A stretch of DNA of 64,000 nucleotides from Allolucifera butyrica (GTDB taxonomy: Bacteria; Bacillota; Negativicutes; Sporomusales; UPPP01): positions 62,001-126,000 of the forward strand of contig NZ_UPPP01000133.1 in NCBI RefSeq assembly GCF_900476375.1, written 5' to 3'. A model generated the notes under the pieces. It did not search any database and was not told the DNA's origin. It saw only the letters and a list, made by a program, of their open reading frames with translations. Shown here piece by piece: positions 35,687-44,593 of the stretch. The position numbers and the translations under genes were made by a program. Every line of letters begins with the position of its first letter. Within the stretch, counting starts at the first letter, position 1.

Positions 35687-35976
35687 CTAAACACAACCTT
35701 CCCTCAAAATAATATTTAAACCGAAATAACAAGGACGTAGCATTCCAGTTTTTCCCTGTATATCGGTCTTCACTTATATACATTCGTTTCAGGTTCTTTT
35801 TTAAACGGGGTAAACTCAATTTATCTTTAAAAACTAAAAGCCACCCACCCCGGAGGATGAGCGGCATCGAAAGTGTCAGGGAGACAGGGCTTGATACAAC
35901 CTACGGGAAGAAGTAATAATAAAAGCAGCCAACCCGGCTGCTTTAAAAAATTCAGGGATTTGCTCGGCTCTAATAA
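35687..35976. other. Intergenic stretch with terminator, no gene
   Basis: About 290 bp holding the promoter side of the collar-protein gene and the terminator of the OmpH-like gene at 35924-35946. A short minus frame (35679-35867) has no ribosome binding site and no domain. Confidence 0.4.
35924..35946 (-). terminator. Intrinsic terminator of OmpH-like gene
   Basis: AAAGCAGCC-GGGTT-GGCTGCTTT stem followed by TATTATTAC on the minus strand. Confidence 0.7.
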
Positions 35977-36411
35977 TTATTTCTCGCCAAGCTCTGTCAT
36001 AACATCGGCCGTCACGTCAATACCACCGGCAAGAACAAAGGCTTTGTTTATAATCATATCAAAATTTTTATCCTGCCGGACTTTCTCTATTGCCGCCAGA
36101 ATCTTCTTTTTCGCTGCGGCATAGGCCAAACTGTGACTCTTGTTGGCTTCCAGCACAAGCTTGTAAGCCTGAAACTGTTTGTCTGTTTTGTCTGCGTCAC
36201 TCAATCCTGGTGCCTGAGCAGCTTTACTCGCGGCCACTGCCTGTGCCATATCGTCTTTATACTTTGCGTTCGCCGCCTGAACATCAGCATTTTTACTCCA
36301 AACAGCCAGGTAATCGACATAGCCGCTCTGAGCAAAGGCCAACGCCGGGCTCATGAGGAAAAGAACGGCGAAAAAAAGGGTAGCACATTTTTTGGTTATC
36401 TTTGTTTGCAT
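35977..36411 (-). CDS. Skp/OmpH-family periplasmic protein
   Basis: 144 aa. Signal peptide (KKCATLFFAVLFLMSPALAFAQ), then an alpha-helical coiled region rich in Ala/Lys and the family C-terminus FDMIINKAFVLAGGIDVTADVM. OmpH/Skp proteins chaperone outer-membrane proteins, so this supports a diderm host. The ATG at 36411 is chosen; an in-frame GTG at 36429 is also possible. It stands apart from any bam/lpx gene and may be a paralogue. Confidence 0.82.
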   Translation of the reverse strand: MQTKITKKCATLFFAVLFLMSPALAFAQSGYVDYLAVWSKNADVQAANAKYKDDMAQAVAASKAAQAPGLSDADKTDKQFQAYKLVLEANKSHSLAYAAAKKKILAAIEKVRQDKNFDMIINKAFVLAGGIDVTADVMTELGEK

Positions 36412-36592
36412 CGGAATCACTTCTTTCACTTTTATTTATAATTAATATTATTTATTACCTAAAATTATGACGTTTGTTCTTTTTCAAGGTATACCGCAAC
36501 TATACTTTCATCGGCTACCAAACCATATTTCTCTAAAATTGGCCAAATTCCTTCCATACTCCCCTGCTCAAAATTCACCCGTCAATGCAATA

Positions 36593-36638
36593 AAGCCTTC
36601 CAGGCAAAATGAATCGCCAGGAAGGCTTTGTTCTTTCC
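36593..36638. repeat. Palindromic repeat, copy 3 (diverged)
   Basis: Shares AATGCAATAAAGCCTTCC and the CAGGCAAAATGAAT centre with copies 1 and 2, with changes in the right arm (CGCCAGGAAGGCTTT). The stem is largely kept. It lies just past the leuD stop. Confidence 0.75.
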
Positions 36639-36646
36639 TTTTTTGC

Positions 36647-37153
36647 TTACCGGGCGAGTCCCAACTGCTGTCGGATCATCGGTTTGATCCCGCCGCTGGC
36701 CAGGATATTCATTACATAGTCCGACATGGGCTGGGCCTGGGCCACGGCGCCGGTGGTTTCATTGGTGACCTTGCCGGTTTCGATGTCGACGCGCAGGACA
36801 TCCCCTTTGCTCACCAGCTTGCTTATGCCGGGACAGACAATGGCCGGAATTCCCAGATTAATTGCATTCCGGTAGAAAATACGGGCAAACGATTCCGCCA
36901 GAATGGCGCCGACACCCACGGCTTTTAAGGTAATCGCCGCGTGCTCCCGGCTGGAGCCGCAGCCAAAATTAGTACTGGCTACAATGATGTCGCCTTTTTT
37001 AAATTCCTTGACAAAGCTGGGATCGGCTCCCTCCATGGCATGTTTCGCGACATCTTCCACATCGGTTAACTCTACGAACCGGCCCGGATAAATTTGGTCG
37101 GTATCAATATTTTCAGCAAAAACAAAGGCGCTTCCTCTGACTGTCTTTTCCAT
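36647..37153 (-). CDS. leuD: Isopropylmalate/homoaconitate-type dehydratase small subunit
   Basis: 168 aa swivel-domain subunit (GSAFVFAENIDTDQIYPGRF, STNFGCGSSREHAA, NAINLGIPAIVCPG). AAGGAG nine bases before the ATG at 37153; the frame is open further upstream inside leuC. Partner of the large subunit encoded directly upstream. Substrate could be isopropylmalate, homoaconitate, citramalate or dimethylmalate. Confidence 0.92.
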   Translation of the reverse strand: MEKTVRGSAFVFAENIDTDQIYPGRFVELTDVEDVAKHAMEGADPSFVKEFKKGDIIVASTNFGCGSSREHAAITLKAVGVGAILAESFARIFYRNAINLGIPAIVCPGISKLVSKGDVLRVDIETGKVTNETTGAVAQAQPMSDYVMNILASGGIKPMIRQQLGLAR

Positions 37154-37166
37154 GGCACAACACTCC

Positions 37167-38420
37167 TTAGTCAATGTATTGGGAAGGGTCGACGATTTTA
37201 CCCTCCAGCGCGGCAGCCGCAACGGCCGCCGGCGAGCCGAGAAAAATCTCCCCTTTGGTGTGCCCCATCCGTCCGGGAAAGTTCCGGTTGGTAGAAGTGA
37301 TACAGGTTTCACCGGCCGCAAGCATTCCCTGATGGGTTCCCAGGCAGGCCGCACAGCCCGGAGTCACAAACGTAGCGCCCGCTTCTACCAGCGTCTGAAT
37401 ATATCCTTTGGCCATGGCTTCCAAAAAAACGGCCTTGGATGCAGGTACCACCACCAAACGGGTCCGGGGATGAATCTTTTTGCCCGCTAAAATCTGCGCC
37501 GCCACGGCTAAATCCTGTACCCGGCCGCCCGTACAGGAACCAAGATAGGCTTGGTCAACCGCCCGGCCGATGAATTGGGTAACCGCCGCGACATTATCCA
37601 CGCTGGAAGGCGCCGCCAACTGCGGTTTTAAATGGGACACGTCAAAGGTATGTTCCGCCGCATAGCGGTATCCCGGGTCGGTCGTAAAAATTTCATACTC
37701 CCGGCTTACTTTCTCTTTGACAAAACTCATAGTAATTTCATCGGGCTGAATATAACTGGTTTTGGCCCCCATCTCGGTGCTCATGTTGCATAAAGCCATC
37801 CGCTCGGACACGCTTAATTGGCTAATGGTGGAACCGGCGAATTCCACGGCTTTATAGACCGCGTAATCGGCTCCCAGCGCCCCGATAGCATGCAGAATAA
37901 TGTCTTTGGCATAAACACCCTTGGGCAGTTTACCTTCAAAATTGATGCGGATCACTTCCGGCACCCGGAACCACAACTTGCCCGTAATCAGGATTGTGGC
38001 CAAATCCGTTGCGCCGACCCCGGTGCCAAAGGCGCCAAAAGCGCCGTGGGTGGTGGTGTGCGAATCGGTAACCACCAGCAATTCTCCCGGATAGGACAGC
38101 CCGTGGTCCGCCAGAACCTGATGGCAAACTCCCTCGTTGATCTCCATGAGCAAATCAATGCCCTGGTTCCGGCAAAATTCCCGGAACTGCCGCTGATTAT
38201 CCGCCTGGATAATCGTCGAAGCCGGCGCGTAATGGTCCAAAAACATAATCACTTTGTTGGGGTCATGCACTTTGGTACCGCCCATTTCAAAAAAGGAACG
38301 CACTGTTTGCAGATATAGATCGTTAATTCCGGCAAGATCCACGGCGCAGTTTACAATTTCACCGGTAACAACCGATTCCCTGCCCGCCTTTTTGGCCAGA
38401 ATTTTTTCAATGGCATGCAT
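37167..38420 (-). CDS. leuC: Isopropylmalate/homoaconitate-type dehydratase large subunit
   Basis: 417 aa, the length of the short LeuC/HACN class. Aconitase cluster cysteines occur in YLGSCTGGRVQD and PGCAACLGTHQG; also DSHTTTHGAFGAFGTGVGATD and NRNFPGRMGH. Hydrates/dehydrates a hydroxy di- or tricarboxylic acid with a [4Fe-4S] cluster. No leuA or leuB is adjacent. The neighbouring larA and a sigma-54 promoter suggest a catabolic rather than leucine-biosynthetic role. Confidence 0.92.
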   Translation of the reverse strand: MHAIEKILAKKAGRESVVTGEIVNCAVDLAGINDLYLQTVRSFFEMGGTKVHDPNKVIMFLDHYAPASTIIQADNQRQFREFCRNQGIDLLMEINEGVCHQVLADHGLSYPGELLVVTDSHTTTHGAFGAFGTGVGATDLATILITGKLWFRVPEVIRINFEGKLPKGVYAKDIILHAIGALGADYAVYKAVEFAGSTISQLSVSERMALCNMSTEMGAKTSYIQPDEITMSFVKEKVSREYEIFTTDPGYRYAAEHTFDVSHLKPQLAAPSSVDNVAAVTQFIGRAVDQAYLGSCTGGRVQDLAVAAQILAGKKIHPRTRLVVVPASKAVFLEAMAKGYIQTLVEAGATFVTPGCAACLGTHQGMLAAGETCITSTNRNFPGRMGHTKGEIFLGSPAAVAAAALEGKIVDPSQYID

Positions 38421-38446
38421 AATACAACGTCTCCCTTCCGTGATTC

Positions 38447-39724
38447 TTACTTAGATGTTAACCGCGGCACGGTCAAACTGCCCTGCGGCATTAACAGGAT
38501 GCTGGCCCCGGAACCCAGCTTGGCAAAGGCTAATTGCAGCGCTTCTCCCATATCCTTGGCCGGCGTGAACAACAAGGTCCGGGCCAAAGCCGGGTCCAGG
38601 GAAGATACCAGGATAAACTCCGCCCGCTTCATCAGCCGGGTTACGGCATACGCTTTATGCCCGCCGATTTGGAAATCGGCCCGTAAGGCGGCTTCCACTT
38701 TTTCCGGCGAATTGTTCTCCTGCATTGTTTTTTCGTATACGGCTGAACCCGAGCCCTCGCGGCACTCGCCCAAAATGATCACTACCCCGCCGTCTTTGAC
38801 CGCACACCAGGCATTGTCCATCGTCTTCTGCAACTGATAAACGTTAATATCTTTCGGATAGCCGCTGCAGGTAGCAATAACCAGGTCGGCCCGGCTGCCG
38901 ATTTCCACGCCGTATACGTCATCGACAAATTGGCACGCTTCTTTGTGGGCCGTAACAAAATCGCCGGCGAATACTTTCAAAAACTCTTTTTTCTCATTCA
39001 GCACTACGTTGAGCAAGAACGAAGGCCGGCACATCTGCACCCCTTCCACCTGGTCATGATAGACGGGATTGCCTTCGAGCCTGCCGATTACGGCGCCGGG
39101 CTCGAACATCATACTGTGGTTCTTGCGAATCGTTTCATAGTAAGCTACCCCGGGTAGCATGGCTTTCCGGCCGCCGCCGAAGCCGGAGAAGAAATGGTGC
39201 ACCACGCTGCCGGTACAGACAATATGGTCGGCCTCAGCCACCAGCTTGTTAAACCACACCGGCGTACCGCGGGAAGTGGTGCCAAAAAACTGGAACTGGC
39301 TCTGATCCCGGGTATCGTTATTATACATCCGGACCCGCGCCGCGACGGCCGGGCCGACTTCTTTGACCATTTCCTCTTTGGTCATCGCCCGGTGAGTTCC
39401 TAACGCGAAAATAATAAACATGTCCTCATCCGGAATGCCGGCAGCGTTGAGCTCATCCAAAAGGATGGGCATAAAAACATGACTGTTTGCAACCCGGGTC
39501 GGATCGTTGACAATAAAGGCGACCGTTTCCCCGGGTTTTACAATCTCCCGTAAGGGCAGACTGTCAATCGGGTTCCGGATTGCCTGCAGGATGGCCTGCT
39601 CCGGTTCTGCCAACACGGGACAGGCTTTAATCTTCAGTTCTCCCGCCACCTGCGCCGAATTCAAACTAAACTTTACTTTTCCGTCGCCATACTTAAAGGC
39701 ATATTCTTGTTTTGACATCTTCAT
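38447..39724 (-). CDS. larA: LarA-family nickel-pincer racemase/epimerase
   Basis: 425 aa. Lactate-racemase-like; the region VVHHFFSGFGGGRKAMLPG holds the His pair and the Lys expected to bind the nickel-pincer cofactor, and a further His follows in RKNHSMMF. GGAGGAG before the ATG at 39724 sets the start; an ATG at 39760 would fall at the predicted transcription start. Family members act on lactate, malate and other 2-hydroxyacids, so the substrate is open. lar cofactor genes are not in the window. Confidence 0.88.
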   Translation of the reverse strand: MKMSKQEYAFKYGDGKVKFSLNSAQVAGELKIKACPVLAEPEQAILQAIRNPIDSLPLREIVKPGETVAFIVNDPTRVANSHVFMPILLDELNAAGIPDEDMFIIFALGTHRAMTKEEMVKEVGPAVAARVRMYNNDTRDQSQFQFFGTTSRGTPVWFNKLVAEADHIVCTGSVVHHFFSGFGGGRKAMLPGVAYYETIRKNHSMMFEPGAVIGRLEGNPVYHDQVEGVQMCRPSFLLNVVLNEKKEFLKVFAGDFVTAHKEACQFVDDVYGVEIGSRADLVIATCSGYPKDINVYQLQKTMDNAWCAVKDGGVVIILGECREGSGSAVYEKTMQENNSPEKVEAALRADFQIGGHKAYAVTRLMKRAEFILVSSLDPALARTLLFTPAKDMGEALQLAFAKLGSGASILLMPQGSLTVPRLTSK

Positions 39725-39771
39725 TTTCTCCTCCATTACCAGAGTCCTGTTTACGTCCATATTACTATACG

Positions 39772-39790
39772 AAGCAAAAAACGTGCCAAC
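39772..39790 (-). promoter_or_regulatory. Sigma-54 (-24/-12) promoter of larA-leuC-leuD
   Basis: The minus strand reads TTGGCACGTTTTTTGC, a full consensus match, with GG at 39786-39787 and GC at 39774-39775. Transcription should begin near 39762. A sigma-54 activator gene is divergent next to it. Confidence 0.88.
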
Positions 39791-39876
39791 ATTAGATTTC
39801 CAAGCAATTCAAGCAACTAAATCAGACCAGGGTAACCGCCCGGTTAAATAATGTCTCACTTTGTTCTATTATCATT

Positions 39877-39966
39877 TCAAAACGTTTCAAACACCGTTAC
39901 TCTCTATAACTACATTCTTGCAATACTCGCCGCCAGTGTTCTATAATTGAAGCAAAACGTTGCAAA
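39877..39966. promoter_or_regulatory. Candidate PrpR-type activator sites
   Basis: TCAAAACGTTTCAAA (39877-39891) and GCAAAACGTTGCAAA (39952-39966) match at 13 of 15 bases. A GCAA-N4-TTGC palindrome in the second is repeated with overlap at 39962-39973. The sites lie about 90-180 bp upstream of the larA -24 element, and the second overlaps the activator gene's own start of transcription. Confidence 0.5.
39918..39947 (+). promoter_or_regulatory. Sigma-70 promoter of the PrpR-type activator
   Basis: TTGCAA, an 18-base spacer and TATAAT on the plus strand; transcription would start near 39954, inside the second candidate activator site, which suggests autorepression. Confidence 0.65.
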
Positions 39967-39987
39967 TCGTTGCACAGGAGGCCCAAA

Positions 39988-41853
39988 ATGTCGCTTATTA
40001 CTTTTTTAGCGCCCGATATGAGCATGCTGGCCAGGGCCCAGCAGTTATTTAAGGCCCGGCATACCGATATACACATTGAAAAAGGATTACTCAGCGAAGG
40101 GGTTACCGTCGCTTCCTCGCTGGTAGCCCAGGGCACGGAAATTATTATTACCCGTGGCGGAACCGCGTCAGCTATAAGGGCTGCCGGTCTTGAGGCCACG
40201 GTGGTCGAAATTTCCATCACCGGGTTTGATATCATCCGTACCGTCGAAAAGGCCAAACAGCACGGATGTTGCATCGGCGCCGTTTCTTTCCCGGCAATCC
40301 TGAATGGAATTGATTGTTTGAATGCCATTTTAGGCGTGGACATCCGTTTGTATCCCATTCAGGCCGAATCGGAAGCCGAAAACCAGGTCCTGCAGGCTTT
40401 CCGGGACGGTGCCGATGTAGTCGTCGGCGGTTTTATAACGGCCCAAGCCGCGCAAAAACACAATTTACCCTTTGAATTAATCGACAGCGGCGAAGAAGGT
40501 ATTTTGCAGGCGGCCCAGGAAGCGAAACGGATTGCCCATGCGCGGAATCTGGAAAAAACAAAGACCACCCTGTTCCGGGCGGTCCTTGATTACGCCTATG
40601 AAGGAATCATCTCCGTCGATAAAAGCGGCCGCATTACCTTTTTCAATCCCATTGCCGAGCGGATTACCGGAATGAACGGCACAAAAGCCATGGGCCGGAA
40701 AATCACCCAGATCTGGCCGGCGCTCAACCTGGAACGGGTCATGCACACCGGCCAGGATGACCTGGGGCATATTCTCAAAATTAACGGGGTTGATGTTCTT
40801 TGCAACAAAGTGGTGATTGCCGTAAACGGTCAGGCTGTGGGGGCGGTTGTCACTTTTCAGGACGTAACCCAGATCCAGCAGATGGAGGCCCGGGTACGGC
40901 GCCGCATTTATGCTTCCGGCCATGTAGCCAACTTTCATTTTGAGGATATTCTCGGCACCAGTGCGGTATTAAAACAAACCATCGAAAATGCAAAAGAATT
41001 CGCCTTAACCCATTTCTCGATTTTAATCCTCGGCGAGACAGGTACGGGCAAAGAGGTGTTTGCCCAAAGCATCCATAACTACAGCGACCGCCGCCAGGGT
41101 CCGTTTGTGGCAATTAACTGTGCCGCCCTCCCCAGCCAGATACTGGAAAGCGAACTGTTCGGCTATGTGGGCGGTGCCTTTACCGGCGCTAATCAAAAAG
41201 GAAAATCAGGCTTATTTGAATTGGCTCATAACGGAACGATCTTTCTGGACGAGATCAGCGAAATGGAGTATGCCACCCAGGGCAAACTTTTACGCGTGCT
41301 GCAGGAAAAAAAAGTCATGCGGTTAGGCAGTGACAGCGTCATTCCGGTTAATGTCCGGATTATTGCCGCTTCCAATAAAAGTTTAAAAACTCTCGTTAAG
41401 GAAGGCAAATTCCGTTCCGACTTATACTACCGTCTGAACGTTCTGCAGCTCAGGACGCCGGCCCTGCGGGACCGCCGGGAGGATATCCGGGTTCTGGCGC
41501 AGTTCTTTTTAAAGGAACGGGCCGGCATTATAAAACGCCACTTAAAACTGGCCCCTTCCGCCATTCAGGCGCTGGCTCAATACAACTGGCCCGGCAATGT
41601 CCGGGAATTGCAAAATATCATCGAACGGGTCATCGCCGTGTACAAGCAGGAAACCATAGATGCCGCCGCGATCGGCCGGATGCTGGAGGACCAGGACGAA
41701 ACCACGCCGACCGCCGGCATTCTCCCCGACGAAGCGGCCCAAATCCGGCAAGCCCTCGCGTCATGCAAGGGAAAATATGCCAAGGCCGCCGAGTTACTTG
41801 GCATAAGCCGCTCGACTCTCTGGCGCAAACTAAAGCGTCTGGGGCTGAAATAA
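39988..41853 (+). CDS. PrpR-type sigma-54-dependent activator
   Basis: 621 aa. N-terminal PrpR_N sensor domain (about 1-170), PAS domain (DYAYEGIISVDKSGRITFFNP), AAA+ domain (GETGTGKEVFAQ, GAFTGA, FLDEISEM) and Fis-type HTH (GKYAKAAELLGISRSTLWRKLKR). AGGAGG six bases before the ATG fixes the start. GAFTGA means it can contact sigma-54. It is divergent from the larA operon, its likely target. The effector is probably a hydroxyacid or acyl derivative, which is inferred. Confidence 0.93.
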   Translation: MSLITFLAPDMSMLARAQQLFKARHTDIHIEKGLLSEGVTVASSLVAQGTEIIITRGGTASAIRAAGLEATVVEISITGFDIIRTVEKAKQHGCCIGAVSFPAILNGIDCLNAILGVDIRLYPIQAESEAENQVLQAFRDGADVVVGGFITAQAAQKHNLPFELIDSGEEGILQAAQEAKRIAHARNLEKTKTTLFRAVLDYAYEGIISVDKSGRITFFNPIAERITGMNGTKAMGRKITQIWPALNLERVMHTGQDDLGHILKINGVDVLCNKVVIAVNGQAVGAVVTFQDVTQIQQMEARVRRRIYASGHVANFHFEDILGTSAVLKQTIENAKEFALTHFSILILGETGTGKEVFAQSIHNYSDRRQGPFVAINCAALPSQILESELFGYVGGAFTGANQKGKSGLFELAHNGTIFLDEISEMEYATQGKLLRVLQEKKVMRLGSDSVIPVNVRIIAASNKSLKTLVKEGKFRSDLYYRLNVLQLRTPALRDRREDIRVLAQFFLKERAGIIKRHLKLAPSAIQALAQYNWPGNVRELQNIIERVIAVYKQETIDAAAIGRMLEDQDETTPTAGILPDEAAQIRQALASCKGKYAKAAELLGISRSTLWRKLKRLGLK

Positions 41854-41861
41854 GGAAATCG

Positions 41862-44141
41862 CTAGCGTTTATTTTGCATTAGCCTGAATACCTTTTCCGG
41901 CGTTACCGGCAAGGTTTCCACCCGGACGCCTACTGCGTTGTAAACGGCATGGGCAATGGCCGGCGCCGGTGTATTGATCACAACTTCCCCCAGGGATTTG
42001 GCCCCAAACGGACCGGTGGGCTCATAGCTTTCCTCGAACGCCACCCGGATGCGGCCGACATCCTTCCGGCAGGGGATTTTATACTGCATGAAATTATGGG
42101 TCTGCATATTACCCCGTTCGTCATACTTAACGTCTTCATATAAAGCCAGCCCAATTCCCTGGACAATACCGCCCTCGACCTGGACCTGCGCCAGCTTCGG
42201 ATTGATCACGGTACCGCAGTCCACTACCGCCACATAATCCAGGAGTTCGACCTTGCCGGTTTCGGTGTCCACTTCTACTTCGGCAAACCCGGCGATAAAG
42301 GGCGGCGGCGATACCGGACTGCCATAGGTGGCAGTGGCGGCCAGCTGTTTTTTCCCCGCCCCCGACGCTAAGATTCCGGCCAGTCTGACCAGACTTACCG
42401 TTTTCGTTCCGCCGGGGCCGGCAATTTCTTTTCCGTCGAACACTACCTCGCCGGCGGCCAGGCCCAAAACGGAGGCGCCATACGCCATGATTTGCCGCCG
42501 CAAGTCTTCGGCGGCCCGTTTCACGGCCATACCCGTCACATAGGTAGTACTGGAAGCGTAAGACCCCGGGTCATAAGGCGATACGTCCGTATCAGCGGCG
42601 TGAACAATAATATCGTCCAGGGAAACTTCCAGAACCTCGGCTGCCATCTGCGCCAGGATCGTGTCGCACCCTGTCCCCATGTCGGTAGCGCCGATCAGCA
42701 GGGTAAAATTCCCATCATCGTTCAGACGGATCTCGGCGGAAGCCGTATCCACGCCGGCAATGCCGGAACCTTGCATGGTTACCGCCATTCCCACGGCCTT
42801 TATCTTGTTGCCCTCGCATTTACGCGGGTACTTCTCCTGCCAGCCAATCATATCTTTCCCCCGCTCAATGCACCGGTGCAGCGCGGAACTTCCCAGGGGT
42901 TTATCCGGATAAGTAAGACAGGTTTCGCCCTCTTTAATCAAGTTTTTCAGCCTGATCTCCACCGGATCCATCCCCAGCTTGGCCGCCAGCCGGTTAACCG
43001 CCGACTCCAAAGCAAACGTTCCCTGGGTCGCGCCATAACCCCGCAAGGCCCCGGCAGGCATTTTATTCGTATAGACTACGTCACCCATAAACCGGACGGC
43101 TCTCGTTTTGTTATAAAGAGGCAGCGTCTTATCGCCGACCACCGCAAATACCGTCGGCGCATGTTCCCCATAGGCCCCGGTATCCGATAACCCCCGGATA
43201 TCAATAGCCCGGATGTATCCCTCTTTATCCGCACCCAGTCTCACCGTCAGCCGCATGGCATGACGGCTGGTCGTGCAGTGAAAGGTCTCTTTCCGGTCAT
43301 AAACCAGTTTGGCCGGTTTGCCCGTCTTTAACGTGACCATCGCCGCAAATACTTCCACCGCGCCGGTCTGTTTCCCGCCGAAACCGCCGCCGATCCGGGG
43401 TTTGATAACCCGTATCCTGCCGGACGGCAGTTCAAGTGCACGGGCCAGTTGCCGCCGGACATGAAACGGGATCTGCGTCGAACTGACTACGACCAGCCGC
43501 CCCATGTGGTCCAGGTACGTAAACGCGCGATACGTTTCCATCATGGCATGGGCCTGAGCCTGGGTATAATAGGTGGCCTCAACGCTCACGGCACAGTTCT
43601 GCAGCTCTTTTTCCACATCGCCAACCTCAACTTTGTGAGAAGAAACAATGTTTAACTCCCGTTGCATGCCGATGTCATAATGGCAATGGACATCCTCTTC
43701 CGGATGCACAACCGTCGGATTTCCCGCCGCCGTTTCAAAATCCAAAACAGGCTGGTAAACCTCATACTCGACCTGGATCAACTTTTTCGCCCGTTCCGCC
43801 GTTTTTTCATCCACAGCGGCGATCACGGCAACTTCATCACCGACATAGCGGACAATGGGATCTAATATCAGCCGGTCATACGGTGACGGTTCGGGATAAG
43901 ATTGGCCGGCCAGGGTAAACCGGACCGTAGGAACATCCTTATACGTTAGAATGCATTCTACCCCGGTCAAGGCCGCTGCCGCCACGGTGCTGATTGACTT
44001 GATGCGGGCAAACGCATGCGGACTGCGCAATATCCTGACTACCAGGGCGTTCGGCTGCGCCAGGTCTTCCGTATAGACAGGCTTGCCGGTGGCAATAGCC
44101 AGCGCATCTGTTTTGGGTACCCCTTTGCCTACTAATTTCAT
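41862..44141 (-). CDS. Xanthine dehydrogenase family molybdenum-binding subunit
   Basis: 759 aa. Typical Mo-hydroxylase chain: GKPVYTEDL, YVGDEVAVIAA, QIPFHVRRQLARAL, IGGGFGGKQ, AGALRGYGATQG, GSGIAG, and the catalytic Glu in GAKSLGEVVINTPA near the C-terminus. It hydroxylates a purine or other N-heterocycle with electrons going to the iron-sulfur and FAD subunits. Start codon overlaps the previous stop (ATGA). Converges with the PrpR-type gene after an 8-bp gap. Confidence 0.92.
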   Translation of the reverse strand: MKLVGKGVPKTDALAIATGKPVYTEDLAQPNALVVRILRSPHAFARIKSISTVAAAALTGVECILTYKDVPTVRFTLAGQSYPEPSPYDRLILDPIVRYVGDEVAVIAAVDEKTAERAKKLIQVEYEVYQPVLDFETAAGNPTVVHPEEDVHCHYDIGMQRELNIVSSHKVEVGDVEKELQNCAVSVEATYYTQAQAHAMMETYRAFTYLDHMGRLVVVSSTQIPFHVRRQLARALELPSGRIRVIKPRIGGGFGGKQTGAVEVFAAMVTLKTGKPAKLVYDRKETFHCTTSRHAMRLTVRLGADKEGYIRAIDIRGLSDTGAYGEHAPTVFAVVGDKTLPLYNKTRAVRFMGDVVYTNKMPAGALRGYGATQGTFALESAVNRLAAKLGMDPVEIRLKNLIKEGETCLTYPDKPLGSSALHRCIERGKDMIGWQEKYPRKCEGNKIKAVGMAVTMQGSGIAGVDTASAEIRLNDDGNFTLLIGATDMGTGCDTILAQMAAEVLEVSLDDIIVHAADTDVSPYDPGSYASSTTYVTGMAVKRAAEDLRRQIMAYGASVLGLAAGEVVFDGKEIAGPGGTKTVSLVRLAGILASGAGKKQLAATATYGSPVSPPPFIAGFAEVEVDTETGKVELLDYVAVVDCGTVINPKLAQVQVEGGIVQGIGLALYEDVKYDERGNMQTHNFMQYKIPCRKDVGRIRVAFEESYEPTGPFGAKSLGEVVINTPAPAIAHAVYNAVGVRVETLPVTPEKVFRLMQNKR

Positions 44142-44593
44142 GCCAACGCAACCCCCAAATATTTCTTAACCGCCCGCAACTGCCCCATATAGCCGGTGCA
44201 GCGGCACAGATTGCCGGTCAGATAATGTATAATTTCCGCCTCCGTCGGCTGATCCAGTTCCCTTTTCATTGCCAGTACGGTCATGATAAAACCCGGACTG
44301 CAAAAGCCGCATTGTTCCGCTCCTTCCGCCGCCAGTACGCGGGCGAATTCTTCCGCCTCCTGCCGCACTCCTTCCATGGTCGTAACGGCTCTGCCGTCAA
44401 CCCGTATTGACAGGACACTGCAAGACAGGGTCGGCTTTCCGTCCAGCCAAACTGTACAGAGACCGCAACAGGTCGTATCACAGCCTTTTCTCACGCTCAG
44501 CAGGCCGTTAGCCCGCAGCGTATCGGCCAAAAACGTGTCCTTTTCCACTTCCCAAATGGCCTCGTTTCCATTAATAACCACCGCGATTTTCAT
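44138..44593 (-). CDS. Xanthine dehydrogenase family [2Fe-2S] subunit
   Basis: 151 aa. Plant-type cluster (GCDTTCCGLCTVWLDGKPTLSC-like, read from about residues 38-58) and the second cluster domain (CGFCSPGFIM, NLCRCTGYMGQ). Middle gene of the operon, with 4-bp overlaps on both sides. Confidence 0.93.
   Translation of the reverse strand: MKIAVVINGNEAIWEVEKDTFLADTLRANGLLSVRKGCDTTCCGLCTVWLDGKPTLSCSVLSIRVDGRAVTTMEGVRQEAEEFARVLAAEGAEQCGFCSPGFIMTVLAMKRELDQPTEAEIIHYLTGNLCRCTGYMGQLRAVKKYLGVALA

Noticed and set aside
35679-35867. 62-codon minus frame before the collar-protein gene
   Set aside because: Overlaps its start, has no Shine-Dalgarno site and no recognisable sequence.
40477-40938. Long minus-strand frame inside the PrpR-type gene
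   Set aside because: Shadow of a conserved coding region; composition typical of GC-skewed antisense frames.
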